NCBI GenBank assembly: GCA_041497995.1
Contig: JBGQHM010000095.1
Location: forward strand, 1 to 18,334
Origin: DATKMS01 sp041497995
GTDB lineage: Bacteria; Desulfobacterota; Binatia; HRBIN30
Reading direction: 5' to 3'
Length of the DNA: 18,334 nt
Shown: piece after piece, positions 1 through 9,600 of the stretch
How positions within the stretch are numbered: the first letter of the stretch is position 1
Layout of the letters: each line of letters opens with the position of its first letter
Position numbers and translations under genes: made by a program
Notes under the pieces: generated by a model
What the model saw: the letters and a program-made list of their open reading frames with translations, nothing else
Database searches by the model: none
Told to the model about the DNA's origin: nothing

Positions 1-3000
1 GCCCAGGAACGCGTCGCCATCGACTACGGTGACGCCGCCGAACTGGCGGACCGGGCGGCGAAGGCATTGAAGGCGCTGGCCGCCAACAACGCCGGCATGT
101 GGAAGGCGCTGCGGGCGCAAGGCGTCTTCCGCGGCCACGGACCTGCACCGAAGGTGGCGTTCCTCTACACCGGCCAGGGCTCGCAGTACGCCAACATGCT
201 GCAGCAACTGCGCGCCGTCGAACCGATCGTCGCTCACACCTTCGCGGAAGCTGATCGTGTGATGACTCCGCTGCTCGGCAAGCCGCTCACCGACTACATC
301 TTCGTCAACGGCGACGACCCGGCTGTCTTCGCGAAGGCGGAAGACAATTTGCGACAGACCGCCATCACGCAGCCCGCCGTGCTGGCCGCCGACACCGCTC
401 TCACCCGTCTGCTCGCGGCGTTCGGCGTTACGCCGGACATGGTTATGGGGCACAGTCTCGGCGAGTATGGCGCGCTGATCGCCGCCGCCGCGCTGCCGGT
501 CGCCGACGCCCTCGAAGCGGTCAGCGCCCGCGGCCGCGAGATGACCAACCTGTCCGTTGAAGACAACGGTTGGATGGCGGCAGTGTTCGCGCCGCTCCCT
601 GAAGTGCAGCGTATCCTGAAGACGATGGATGGCTACGTCGTCATCGCCAACGTGAATAGCAATAGCCAGTCGGTCATCGGCGGAGCGACGGCGGCGGTGC
701 AGCGGGCAATGGAGGCGTTCGTCGCCGCCGGGTACAACGCCGTGCAACTGCCGGTGAGTCATGCCTTCCACACGAGGATCGTGGCCCCTGCAAGTGACCC
801 GCTGCGGCGCACGCTCGAACGCTTGCATTTGCAGCCACCGAGTCTGCCAATCGTCGCCAACGTCAGCGGCGAGCTGTACCCGATGGGGGCGGGCGTCGTG
901 CCGCAGATGCTCGACATCCTGGCGCAGCAAGTGGCTGCACCCGTGCAGTTCGTCAAGGGATTGCAGACGCTGTACGCGGCCGGCGTTCGCCTCTTCGTGG
1001 AAGTCGGACCGAAGAAGGCGCTGCAGGGCTTTGTCGACGACGTCTTCGGCGAGCGCAGCGACGTCGCGTCGCTGTTTACCAACCATCCGAAGCTCGGCGA
1101 CATTGTATCGTTCAACCAGGCCCTGTGCGGCTTGTACGCGGCCGGCCTCGGCGTCGGGTGTGCTGCCGGCGAGATGCGGAATCGCGCAGCGGCCCTGCCG
1201 GCAGCTGCACCACGATCGGCGGTGAATGGAGCCGCATCGATGCCGACCGCCGCGCCTTCGACCGATACCTACCTGCAACTCGGCCACCTGGTTGCGGACT
1301 TCATCGAGAAGGCCGGGCAAATCTACCACGGTGAGGCGCCGGCCGCGCCGAGCGAGCCGGTCGTGATCAGCGGCGCGGCGCTGGGCTTGCCGGGTACGGA
1401 ACTGATCTTCGACGATGCCAACGTCGGACGCATCTTGAACGGCGAGCAGTGCCTCGACGTCATTCCCACGCGCTTCCGGCGGGCCATGCTCGACAAACAC
1501 ATCACGCGTCTGGTGAAGAACGAGCAGGGCGGTGCAACGTTCGAGGTGATCGACAGTGCGGCGGACGTCATCAAGCTCGCCGGGCGCGGCGGGACCTTCG
1601 ATCTGGGCAGCGAGTTCGGAGTCTCCGCCGAACGCCTACCTGCGCTCGATATCACGACGCGGCTCGCCATCGGGGCAGGGCTCGACGCGTTACGCGATGC
1701 CGGCATCCCGCTAGTGATGCGCTACAGGACGACCAGCAAGGGCACGCACCTGCCGGACCGTTGGGTGTTGCCGGATGCATTGCGCGACGACACTGGCGTG
1801 ATCTTCGCCTCGGCGTTCCCAGGCTACGACGAGTTGGTCGGCGACCTCAGCCACTACTTCACCGATCACACGCGCCGCGAGCAGTTGGCGATGCTCGAAA
1901 GCTTGCGCGGACGGCTCGTGGAGTCGAGCAACGGCCACGGCACCGCCGTCACCGAGATCGATCACCGCATCCACGACCTGCGGGCGGCGATCGAGCAAGA
2001 TCCCTACGCGTTCGACCGCCGCTTCCTGTTCCGCATCCTGTCGATGGGGCATTCGCAGTTCGCCGAGCTGATTGGTGCGCGCGGCCCGAACACGCAGATC
2101 AACTCGGCGTGCGCCAGTAGCACGCAAGCCGTGGCGCTCGCGGAAGATTGGATTCGCGCCGGTCGCTGCCGCCGGGTGATCATCATTGCCGGCGACGATG
2201 TGACCAGCGATCGGATGCTGGAGTGGATCGGCGCTGGTTTCCTCGCCAGCGGCGCGGCCGCAACCGATGACGTCGTTGAAGAGGCTGCGATTCCGTTCGA
2301 CCGCCGCCGCCATGGGATGCTGCTCGGCATGGGCGCCGCCGCAATGATCGTCGAGAGTGCGGAGGCAGCACGTGAGCGCGGCATCCGGCCAATCTGCGAA
2401 GTGCTGAGCACGGTCACCGCCAACAGTGCGTTCCACGGGACGCGGCTCGATGTCGATCACATCTGCCAAATGATGGAGTCTGTCATCAACCAGGCCGAAC
2501 GCCGCTGGGGCATTCAGCGCCAGCAGATCGCAGCACAGACGGTCTTCGTGTCGCATGAGACCTACACGCCGGCACGCGGCGGTAGCGCCGCGGCGGAGGT
2601 ACACGCGTTGCGCGCGGTCTTCGGTCCGGCAGCCGATCAGATCGTGGTCGCCAATACCAAGGGATTCACCGGCCATGCGATGGGCGTCGGTATCGAAGAC
2701 GTCGTCGCCATCAAGTCGCTGGAAACCGGTCTGGTGCCGCCGGTCGCGAACTTTAAGGAGGTCGACCCGGACCTTGGCCCGCTCAACCTCTCCAAGGGGG
2801 GCGCGTATCCGGTGCAGTATGCCCTGCGCTTGGCCGCTGGCTTCGGCTCACAGATCAGCATGACGCTCATGCGCTGGGTGCCTACGCCTGACGGCAGGCG
2901 GCCGGACCCCGATGCACTTGGATTCTCCTACCGGGTTGCCGACGCCGGTGTCTGGAAGGCATGCCTCAACCGTAGCAGCGGCCACTCCGGCGCAGAATTG

Positions 3001-6000
3001 GAGGTCGTGAACCGCACCCTGCGCGTGAAGGATCAAGGTCCCGCGCAGCGCGCTACGCAACCCGTTGCAGCTCCGCCTCCCGTAGAGGTGCGCCAACCTG
3101 TGCCGGTCCAAGTCCCTGCACCACCGCCAACGGTAGCCCCGGAGCGTGCCCTGCCTGACAGGGCGGATGGAACGACGGATGTGGTGAAAGAGCGGGTGCT
3201 CGCCCTCGTCGCCGCGAAGACGGGATACCCGCCCGACATGCTCGACTTGGACCTCGATCTCGAGGCTGACCTCGGGATCGACACGGTCAAGCAAGCGGAG
3301 GTGTTCGCGGCGATTCGCGAAGCCTACAACATCGCGCGAGAAGATAAATTGAAGCTGCGCGACTTTCCGACGCTCGCGCATGTCATCCAGTTCGTGCGTG
3401 ACCGCCGGCCAGATTTGGCTGCGGCGGTAGCTGCCGAGATGGCCGCAGCACCGCCCGCTGCGCTGCCACCAGCGTCTGCGTCGGATGCACTACGGGAGCG
3501 CGTACTGGCGTTGTTCGCTGAGAAGACCGGATATCCACCAGACATGCTCGATCCGGATCTGGATCTGGAAGCCGATCTCGGCATCGACACAGTGAAACAG
3601 GCGGAGATGTTTGCGGCTATTCGCGAGGCCTACCACATCCCGCGCGAGGACAAGTTGAAACTGCGCGATTTCCCGACACTGGCACACGTCATCCAGTTCG
3701 TGCGCGAGCGCCGGCCAGATCTGGCGGCGCCGCGAGTGGTGGCGGAAGCTTCGCAGCCCGCCGCGCGCTCCGCCGTGCCTGATACGGGCGATGCGGTGAA
3801 AGAGCGCGTGCTGGCGCTGTTCGCGGAGAAGACGGGCTATCCACCCGACATGCTCGAACCGGATCTCGACCTGGAAGCGGACCTGGGAATCGATACCGTG
3901 AAGCAGGCGGAGATGTTTGCGGCGATTCGCGAGGCCTACAATATTCCGCGCGACGACAAGTTGAAGCTGCGTGACTTCCCGACGCTGGCACACGTCATCC
4001 AGTTCGTGCACGACCGGCGGCCCGATAGAGCTGCAGCAGCGGTGCCTTTCCCGCAACCAGAGACGCAGCAAACCGTGCCGTTACCGGGACCTGCTGCGAG
4101 CATGGATGCTGCCAACCGCATCCCGCGCCGCGTACCGATCCCGACGCTGCGTCCGCCGCTCAACCTCTGCAAGTCGACCGGCGTGAAGCTTGATGTCGAG
4201 AGCCGCGTGCTGGTCATGCCTGACCAAGGCGGTGTCTCCAAGGTACTGCTGAAGCGACTCAAAAAACTGGGCGTAGATGCGCTGGTGCTCGATCCGATTG
4301 CAGATGCCGGTGCGCTCACGGATAGCATCAACAGCTGGTTGGCGCGGGGCTCGGTGCACGGCGTGTATTGGCTGCCTGCGCTCGATCCCGAGCCCGACAT
4401 CAGTGAGATGGACCTCGCAGCCTGGCGGGCCGCGTTGCACGTACGGGTGAAGCTGCTCTACGCCACGATGCGGGCCGTGTACGAGCATGTGGCGCAACCG
4501 GGAACGTTTCTCGTCTCGGCGACCCGGCTCGGCGGACAACATGGATACGACGAGGCCGGTGCTTACGCGCCACTCGGTGGTCCGGTTGTCGGTTTCACCA
4601 AGACCTACAAACGCGAGCGCGACAAGGCGCTCGTCAAGGCGGTCGACTTTGGGCCCAATCACAAGGCCGCCGAGGTGGCCGATGCGCTGATGGAGGAGAC
4701 TTTACGCGATCCCGGCGTGGTTGAGGTTGGCCACAAGTCCCGAATGCGGTGGAGCGTCGGCTTGCAAGAGCAACCGGCGGTCGACAGCAAGGGCGGCCTT
4801 GCGCTCTCCCGCGACAGCGTGTTCGTCGTGACCGGCGCCGCCGGCAGCATCGTCTCGGCCATCATCGCGGATCTTGCTGCCGCATCCGGCGGCACGTTCT
4901 ACCTGCTCGACAAGGTTCCGCAGCCCGATCCGGAGAACCCGGACATCCAGCGCTTCGTCACCGACAGGGAAAATCTGAAGCGCGACCTGTTCGAGCGCAT
5001 CAAGGCGCGTGGTGAGCGTGCAACGCCCGCGCTTGTGGAGCGCGAGCTAGCAGCATTGGAGCGTGCGCACGCGGCGCTTGGCGCGCTGCAGGCCGTGCGG
5101 GCCGCGGGAGGCGTGGCCCGCTACTACAGCGTTGACCTCATGGACGCGGACGCCGTGGCCAGTGCCATCGAGGACGTGCGCAAGAACAGCGGACACATCG
5201 ATGCGCTCATCCACGCTGCGGGCTTGGAGATCAGCCGTTTCCTGCCGGACAAGGAGGCGCGCGAGTTCGACCTCGTCTTCGACGTCAAGAGCGACGGCTG
5301 GTTCAACCTGCTGCACGCCATCGGCAGCATGCCGCTCGGCGCCACGGTGGCCTTCAGCTCCATTGCCGGCCGCTTTGGCAACGGCGGCCAGACGGACTAC
5401 AGCGCCGCCAACGATTTGCTTTGCAAGTACAGCTCGAGCTTCCGAACGACGCGATCCGGGACGCGCGGCATTGCGATCGACTGGACGGCGTGGGGCGACA
5501 TCGGCATGGCTACCCGCGGCTCGATCCCGAAGATGATGGACGCGGCTGGCATCGACATGCTTCCAGCTGACGCCGGAATTCCCATCGTGCGACGTGAGCT
5601 GGTGGCTGGCACCCGCGGCGAGGTGGTGATCGCCGGACGGCTCGGCATCCTGTTGAACGAATGGGACGACACCGGTGGCCTTGACCCCGCCGCGTTCCTC
5701 AATGGCAACTCGGCCAAGCATGGGCCGATGCTTGGGAAGGTCGTGGGTATGCCATTACACGGCGGGCTCACGGTCGAAACCACACTTGATCCGACAGCTC
5801 AAGCGTTCCTGCATGACCACCAGATCGACGGCACGCCGGTGCTGCCCGGTGTGATGGGTGTGGAAGCCTTCGCGGAACTGGCGACGCTGCTCCTCCCCGA
5901 CTGGCACGTCGCAGCGATCGAGGACGTCGAGTTTCTCGCGCCGTTCAAGTTCTATCGCAACGAGCCGCGCGTGGTCACACTCAGCGCGGTCTGCCGGCCG

Positions 6001-6612
6001 GATGGCGATGACATCGTGGCGGAATGCCGACTCACCGGTAGCCGCAACTTGCCCAATCAGCCAGAGCCGCAAGTGACGACACATTTCACCGGCCGCGTCC
6101 GGCTCGTCAGCCGCGCGCCCGAGGGCATCCACGCCAGTGTGCCCCACCCAGCGAATGGCGGTGGCGTCACCGCACACGATATCTATCGTATCTACTTCCA
6201 TGGGCCGGCGTACCAGGTGCTCCAACACGTGTGGCGCGACGGGGCGACGACGGTTGGGCTGATGGCGGAAGCGTTGCCCGACAACCACACCCCCGGGCAG
6301 CTGTCGATGCTGATGACGCCGCGACTGATCGAGCTGTGCTTCCAGACGGCCGGCATCTGGGAGATCGGCACAGCAGGGCACATGGGGTTACCCGAGCACA
6401 TCGACCGTGTGAGTGCGCTGCACATTCCAGATGCGAGCAGCGGCCGACTGCATGCAGTGGTGAATTCAAACACCGAGGCGGGCAGCTTCGACGCTCAGGT
6501 TCTCGACGCCAACGGCAATGTCTGCGTCGATCTGCACGGCTATCGCACCGTCGAGCTGCCGACCGGCATCGACGCCGCAGACCGCAAGCCGCTGCAGGAC
6601 GCAATGGCATGA
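1..6612 (+). CDS. Iterative type I polyketide / Pfa-like fatty-acid synthase, 3' part (AT-KS-ACP-ACP-ACP-KR-DH)
   Basis: The reading frame is open from base 1, so this is the 3' part (2203 codons) of a larger gene; the TTG at 67 is only the first start-like codon. Domains in order: acyltransferase about 150-1100, with GQGSQ at 172, GHSLGE (nucleophile Ser codon 454) and a HAFH signature at 760-771 that points to malonyl-CoA; ketosynthase about 1360-2880, with SACASS (Cys codon 2110) and His codons 2554 and 2674; a Pro/Ala linker; three ACPs (3184-3414, 3490-3720, 3796-4026); a ketoreductase with its structural half from about 4195, TGAAGS at 4831, Ser 5356/5359, Tyr 5398 and Asn 5410; and a double-hotdog dehydratase with HxxxGxxxxP from 5818. 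No enoyl reductase is visible, so full saturation would need a trans-acting partner. The residues before the AT resemble a KS-AT linker, so another KS may lie upstream. Expected to act in the cytosol in repeated rounds of malonyl extension. The next gene starts 15 bp later. The exact product is unknown. Confidence 0.93.
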   Translation, partial: AQERVAIDYGDAAELADRAAKALKALAANNAGMWKALRAQGVFRGHGPAPKVAFLYTGQGSQYANMLQQLRAVEPIVAHTFAEADRVMTPLLGKPLTDYIFVNGDDPAVFAKAEDNLRQTAITQPAVLAADTALTRLLAAFGVTPDMVMGHSLGEYGALIAAAALPVADALEAVSARGREMTNLSVEDNGWMAAVFAPLPEVQRILKTMDGYVVIANVNSNSQSVIGGATAAVQRAMEAFVAAGYNAVQLPVSHAFHTRIVAPASDPLRRTLERLHLQPPSLPIVANVSGELYPMGAGVVPQMLDILAQQVAAPVQFVKGLQTLYAAGVRLFVEVGPKKALQGFVDDVFGERSDVASLFTNHPKLGDIVSFNQALCGLYAAGLGVGCAAGEMRNRAAALPAAAPRSAVNGAASMPTAAPSTDTYLQLGHLVADFIEKAGQIYHGEAPAAPSEPVVISGAALGLPGTELIFDDANVGRILNGEQCLDVIPTRFRRAMLDKHITRLVKNEQGGATFEVIDSAADVIKLAGRGGTFDLGSEFGVSAERLPALDITTRLAIGAGLDALRDAGIPLVMRYRTTSKGTHLPDRWVLPDALRDDTGVIFASAFPGYDELVGDLSHYFTDHTRREQLAMLESLRGRLVESSNGHGTAVTEIDHRIHDLRAAIEQDPYAFDRRFLFRILSMGHSQFAELIGARGPNTQINSACASSTQAVALAEDWIRAGRCRRVIIIAGDDVTSDRMLEWIGAGFLASGAAATDDVVEEAAIPFDRRRHGMLLGMGAAAMIVESAEAARERGIRPICEVLSTVTANSAFHGTRLDVDHICQMMESVINQAERRWGIQRQQIAAQTVFVSHETYTPARGGSAAAEVHALRAVFGPAADQIVVANTKGFTGHAMGVGIEDVVAIKSLETGLVPPVANFKEVDPDLGPLNLSKGGAYPVQYALRLAAGFGSQISMTLMRWVPTPDGRRPDPDALGFSYRVADAGVWKACLNRSSGHSGAELEVVNRTLRVKDQGPAQRATQPVAAPPPVEVRQPVPVQVPAPPPTVAPERALPDRADGTTDVVKERVLALVAAKTGYPPDMLDLDLDLEADLGIDTVKQAEVFAAIREAYNIAREDKLKLRDFPTLAHVIQFVRDRRPDLAAAVAAEMAAAPPAALPPASASDALRERVLALFAEKTGYPPDMLDPDLDLEADLGIDTVKQAEMFAAIREAYHIPREDKLKLRDFPTLAHVIQFVRERRPDLAAPRVVAEASQPAARSAVPDTGDAVKERVLALFAEKTGYPPDMLEPDLDLEADLGIDTVKQAEMFAAIREAYNIPRDDKLKLRDFPTLAHVIQFVHDRRPDRAAAAVPFPQPETQQTVPLPGPAASMDAANRIPRRVPIPTLRPPLNLCKSTGVKLDVESRVLVMPDQGGVSKVLLKRLKKLGVDALVLDPIADAGALTDSINSWLARGSVHGVYWLPALDPEPDISEMDLAAWRAALHVRVKLLYATMRAVYEHVAQPGTFLVSATRLGGQHGYDEAGAYAPLGGPVVGFTKTYKRERDKALVKAVDFGPNHKAAEVADALMEETLRDPGVVEVGHKSRMRWSVGLQEQPAVDSKGGLALSRDSVFVVTGAAGSIVSAIIADLAAASGGTFYLLDKVPQPDPENPDIQRFVTDRENLKRDLFERIKARGERATPALVERELAALERAHAALGALQAVRAAGGVARYYSVDLMDADAVASAIEDVRKNSGHIDALIHAAGLEISRFLPDKEAREFDLVFDVKSDGWFNLLHAIGSMPLGATVAFSSIAGRFGNGGQTDYSAANDLLCKYSSSFRTTRSGTRGIAIDWTAWGDIGMATRGSIPKMMDAAGIDMLPADAGIPIVRRELVAGTRGEVVIAGRLGILLNEWDDTGGLDPAAFLNGNSAKHGPMLGKVVGMPLHGGLTVETTLDPTAQAFLHDHQIDGTPVLPGVMGVEAFAELATLLLPDWHVAAIEDVEFLAPFKFYRNEPRVVTLSAVCRPDGDDIVAECRLTGSRNLPNQPEPQVTTHFTGRVRLVSRAPEGIHASVPHPANGGGVTAHDIYRIYFHGPAYQVLQHVWRDGATTVGLMAEALPDNHTPGQLSMLMTPRLIELCFQTAGIWEIGTAGHMGLPEHIDRVSALHIPDASSGRLHAVVNSNTEAGSFDAQVLDANGNVCVDLHGYRTVELPTGIDAADRKPLQDAMA
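3184..4026 (+). repeat. Tandem array of three near-identical ACP domains lacking the canonical Ser
   Basis: Three 77-residue carrier domains repeat with an exact 306-bp period (102 codons), separated by about 25-residue Ala/Pro-rich linkers. Copies 1 and 3 match at 69 of 77 residues. The position that is Ser in standard ACPs (GIDS or GxDS) is Thr in all three copies: ACG at 3283-3285, ACA at 3589-3591 and ACC at 3895-3897. I find no Ser anywhere in the three 77-residue domains. Many differences between copies are synonymous, so the repeat is not a fresh duplication and the protein sequence seems to be held constant. Tandem ACPs are a hallmark of PUFA (PfaA-like) synthases, where more copies usually raise flux. 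Confidence 0.9.
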
Positions 6613-6627
6613 GAAGAGCAACGCACC

Positions 6628-9600
6628 ATGTCATCTGAGTTTCAGCGCATAGCCATCGTCAATCGTGGCGAGCCAGCCATGCGGCTAATTCACGCCGTGC
6701 GCGAGCTCAATCGCGAGGCCGGCCACGACGGAGGACAGCTACGTACGATCGCCTTGTTCACCACGCCGGACCGGGGCGCGATGTTCGTGCGCGAGGCCGA
6801 CGAGGCCGTGGATCTCGGCGCCGCGACGTTTGTCGACGAACGCGATGGCGAGCGGAAGAGCAGTTACCTCGACTACGCGCGCCTCGAGCAGGCCTTGGTG
6901 GCAGCGCGCGCCGACGCCGCGTGGGTGGGATGGGGGTTCGTCGCCGAGCACGCGGCGTTCGCTGAGCTCTGCCAACGCCTCGGTGTCGTCTTCATCGGAC
7001 CCGAACCGAACGTCATGCGCTGGCTCGGAGACAAGATCGCGGCGAAACACCTCGCCGAGCGCGTCTCCGTACCGGTGGTGCCGTGGAGCGGCGGCCCGGT
7101 CGAGACGCTCGACGACGCGCGGCGGCACGCCGAGCGTCTCGGCTATCCGTCGATGTTCAAGGCGACCGCCGGCGGCGGTGGACGCGGGATTCGCACGGTG
7201 CGGTCCGCCGCAGAGTTGGGCGAGGCCTTCGAGCGCGCCCGCGCGGAAGCCCTACGGGCCTTCGGCGACGCAACCGTTTTCCTGGAGCGCCAGCTCGCTG
7301 GCGTGCGCCACGTCGAAGTGCAGGTGGTCGCCGACGACTACGGCACCACGTGGGCCGTTGGCGTCCGCGACTGCACCATCCAGCGCCGGAACCAAAAGGT
7401 CTTGGAGGAGGCCCCGTCACCCGTTCTCTCCGCGGGGCAGGATCAGGCCTTGCGCGACGCGGCGGTGCGCCTCTGCCAGTCGGCGGGCTATCGGAACGCC
7501 GGCACAGTTGAATTCCTGCTTGACCCCGCCAGCCACGCTTGCTTCTTCATGGAGGTCAACACGCGCCTGCAGGTGGAACATCCGGTGACCGAAATGACGA
7601 CGGGTCTCGACCTGGTCAAGTTGCAACTGCATGTGGCGCGTGGTGGCCGGCTGGTTGGCGCGCCGCCCACACCACGTGGCCATGCCATCGAGGTTCGCCT
7701 GAACGCCGAGGACACGGACAACAACTTCGCGCCGGCGCCGGGTGTCATTGAGGTGTTCCGACTCCCGACCGGCCCGGGTCTGCGTGTCGATACCGGCGTC
7801 GACGGCGGCGATGCGGTTCCGCCCGAGTTCGACTCGATGATTGCCAAGCTCATTGCCTACGGGAGCGACCGGCGTGAGGCGCTCGCGCGTCTGCAACGTG
7901 GGCTTGCCGACTGCATCGTTGTGATGCGCGACGGCACGACCAACAAGGCATTCTTGCTGGCCCTGCTGGAGCGTGAAGAGGTGCGCGCCGCAAGCGCCGA
8001 CACCGGCTGGCTCGACCGACTCGCCGCCGCGGGCGAGCATGTCGTGCGGCGCCATGCCGACGTCGCGCTCCTGCAAGCTGCCCTCGACGTGTACGACGCC
8101 GAGTTGAGGGTCGAGCAGTCACAGTTCTACGCATGGGCGGCTCGCGGCCGCCCGCGCGTGCGCCCCGAGATCGGTCATGTGGCTCCGCTGCGCTACCGCG
8201 GCAATCGCTACAAGCTGGAGGTCTTCGGCCTCGGACCGAACCTCTATCGCATCGACGTGGGCGGACGCCGTGTCGAGGTGCAGCTGGAACGGCTCGGAAA
8301 ATTCGAGCGCTGGATCAGCTGCGCCGGGCACCGCTTCCGCGTCGTGTCGGTCGTGCAAAGGCTGACGCATCTGGTCGAGGTGGACGGTGTGCCGCACCGG
8401 ATCACGCGCGACGACGGTGGCATTGTGCGCGCCCCGTCGCCCGCGGTCGTCCTGTCGATTCCCGTACGACCCGGGGATGCCGTGGCTGCCGGCGCGCGGT
8501 TGATGGTGCTCGAATCGATGAAGATGGAGCTGCCGGTGGTCGCGCCTTACGCGGGGCGCGTCCGCGAGATCCTGGTGATGCAGAACGTCCAAGTGGATGC
8601 GGCAACGCCGTTGCTGCTGCTCGATCCAATGGAGTCGGACGAGCCCGTCGCCGGCGGTGAGCGGGTGGAGTTCGCGATGCTCGACCACGTGACACCCGAC
8701 GGCGAAACCCGGCGGCAGCGCTGCCGCAGCAATCTCGCCGACCTACTCCATCTCATGCTTGGGTTCGACATTGATCCCGGCGAGACGAAACACTTGCTCG
8801 CCGAGCACGTGGAAATGTGCCGGTACCTGCCCGTCGACGATGACGAGCTGCGGTGCGGGGAAGATGAGATCCTCACCACGTTCGCCGACCTCAGTGCATT
8901 GTTCCGCCGTCAGCCCGCATCCGATGACCCGGACGGTTCCGACGTGCTGCGCGCGGAGGAGTATCTGTTCACTTATTTGCGCAGCCTCGATGACAGTGGC
9001 ACGCGGCTGCCGGCATCGTTCCTTGATCGGCTCCGCCGTGCACTGGTTCACTACGGCGTCGCCAACCTCGAGCGCTCGCCGCAGTTGGAAGCGAGCCTGC
9101 CACGCATCTTCAAATCCCACGAGAGATCGGAGCAGCAGAGTGCCGTCATTCTGCGAGTGCTCGAGCGGCGGCTGGCGAACGTCGAGGCGCTGCTGCCGCA
9201 TGCCGATGCGTCGTATCGTGCTCTTTTGGATCGGTTGGTCGTGGTCACGCATGGCCGTTTTCCGGTGCTCAGCGAAATCGCTCGCGAAGTACGCTACCGG
9301 TACTTCGACCAGCCGCTCTTCGAGCGGGCGCGTAGTCAGGTGTATGCGGAGATGGACGAGCATCTGCGCTACCTGGCGCGCTGCCCAACCGCGATGGGCC
9401 GCACTGAACGTCTCGCCGCCTTGGTCAACTGCCCGCAGCCGCTGGTGAGTGTCCTCGCCGACCGTTTTGTGGATGCCGATGCCGCGATGCGCGAGCTCAT
9501 GCTCGAGGTGCTGACACGACGCTACTATCGCATCCGGCAGATCGAGAGCTTGGAGTGTCACGCGCTAGGCGAGCAAAGCTGTGCCACAGCCGAGTACAGC

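Noticed and set aside
1711..2676. A 321-codon minus-strand open frame across the ketosynthase
   Set aside because: Antisense shadow of the KS domain; its composition (Arg, His, Ala-rich) is typical of antisense frames in GC-rich genes.
6601..6640. A separate promoter between the synthase and carboxylase genes
   Set aside because: Only 15 bp separate stop and start, which leaves no room; co-transcription is the simpler reading.
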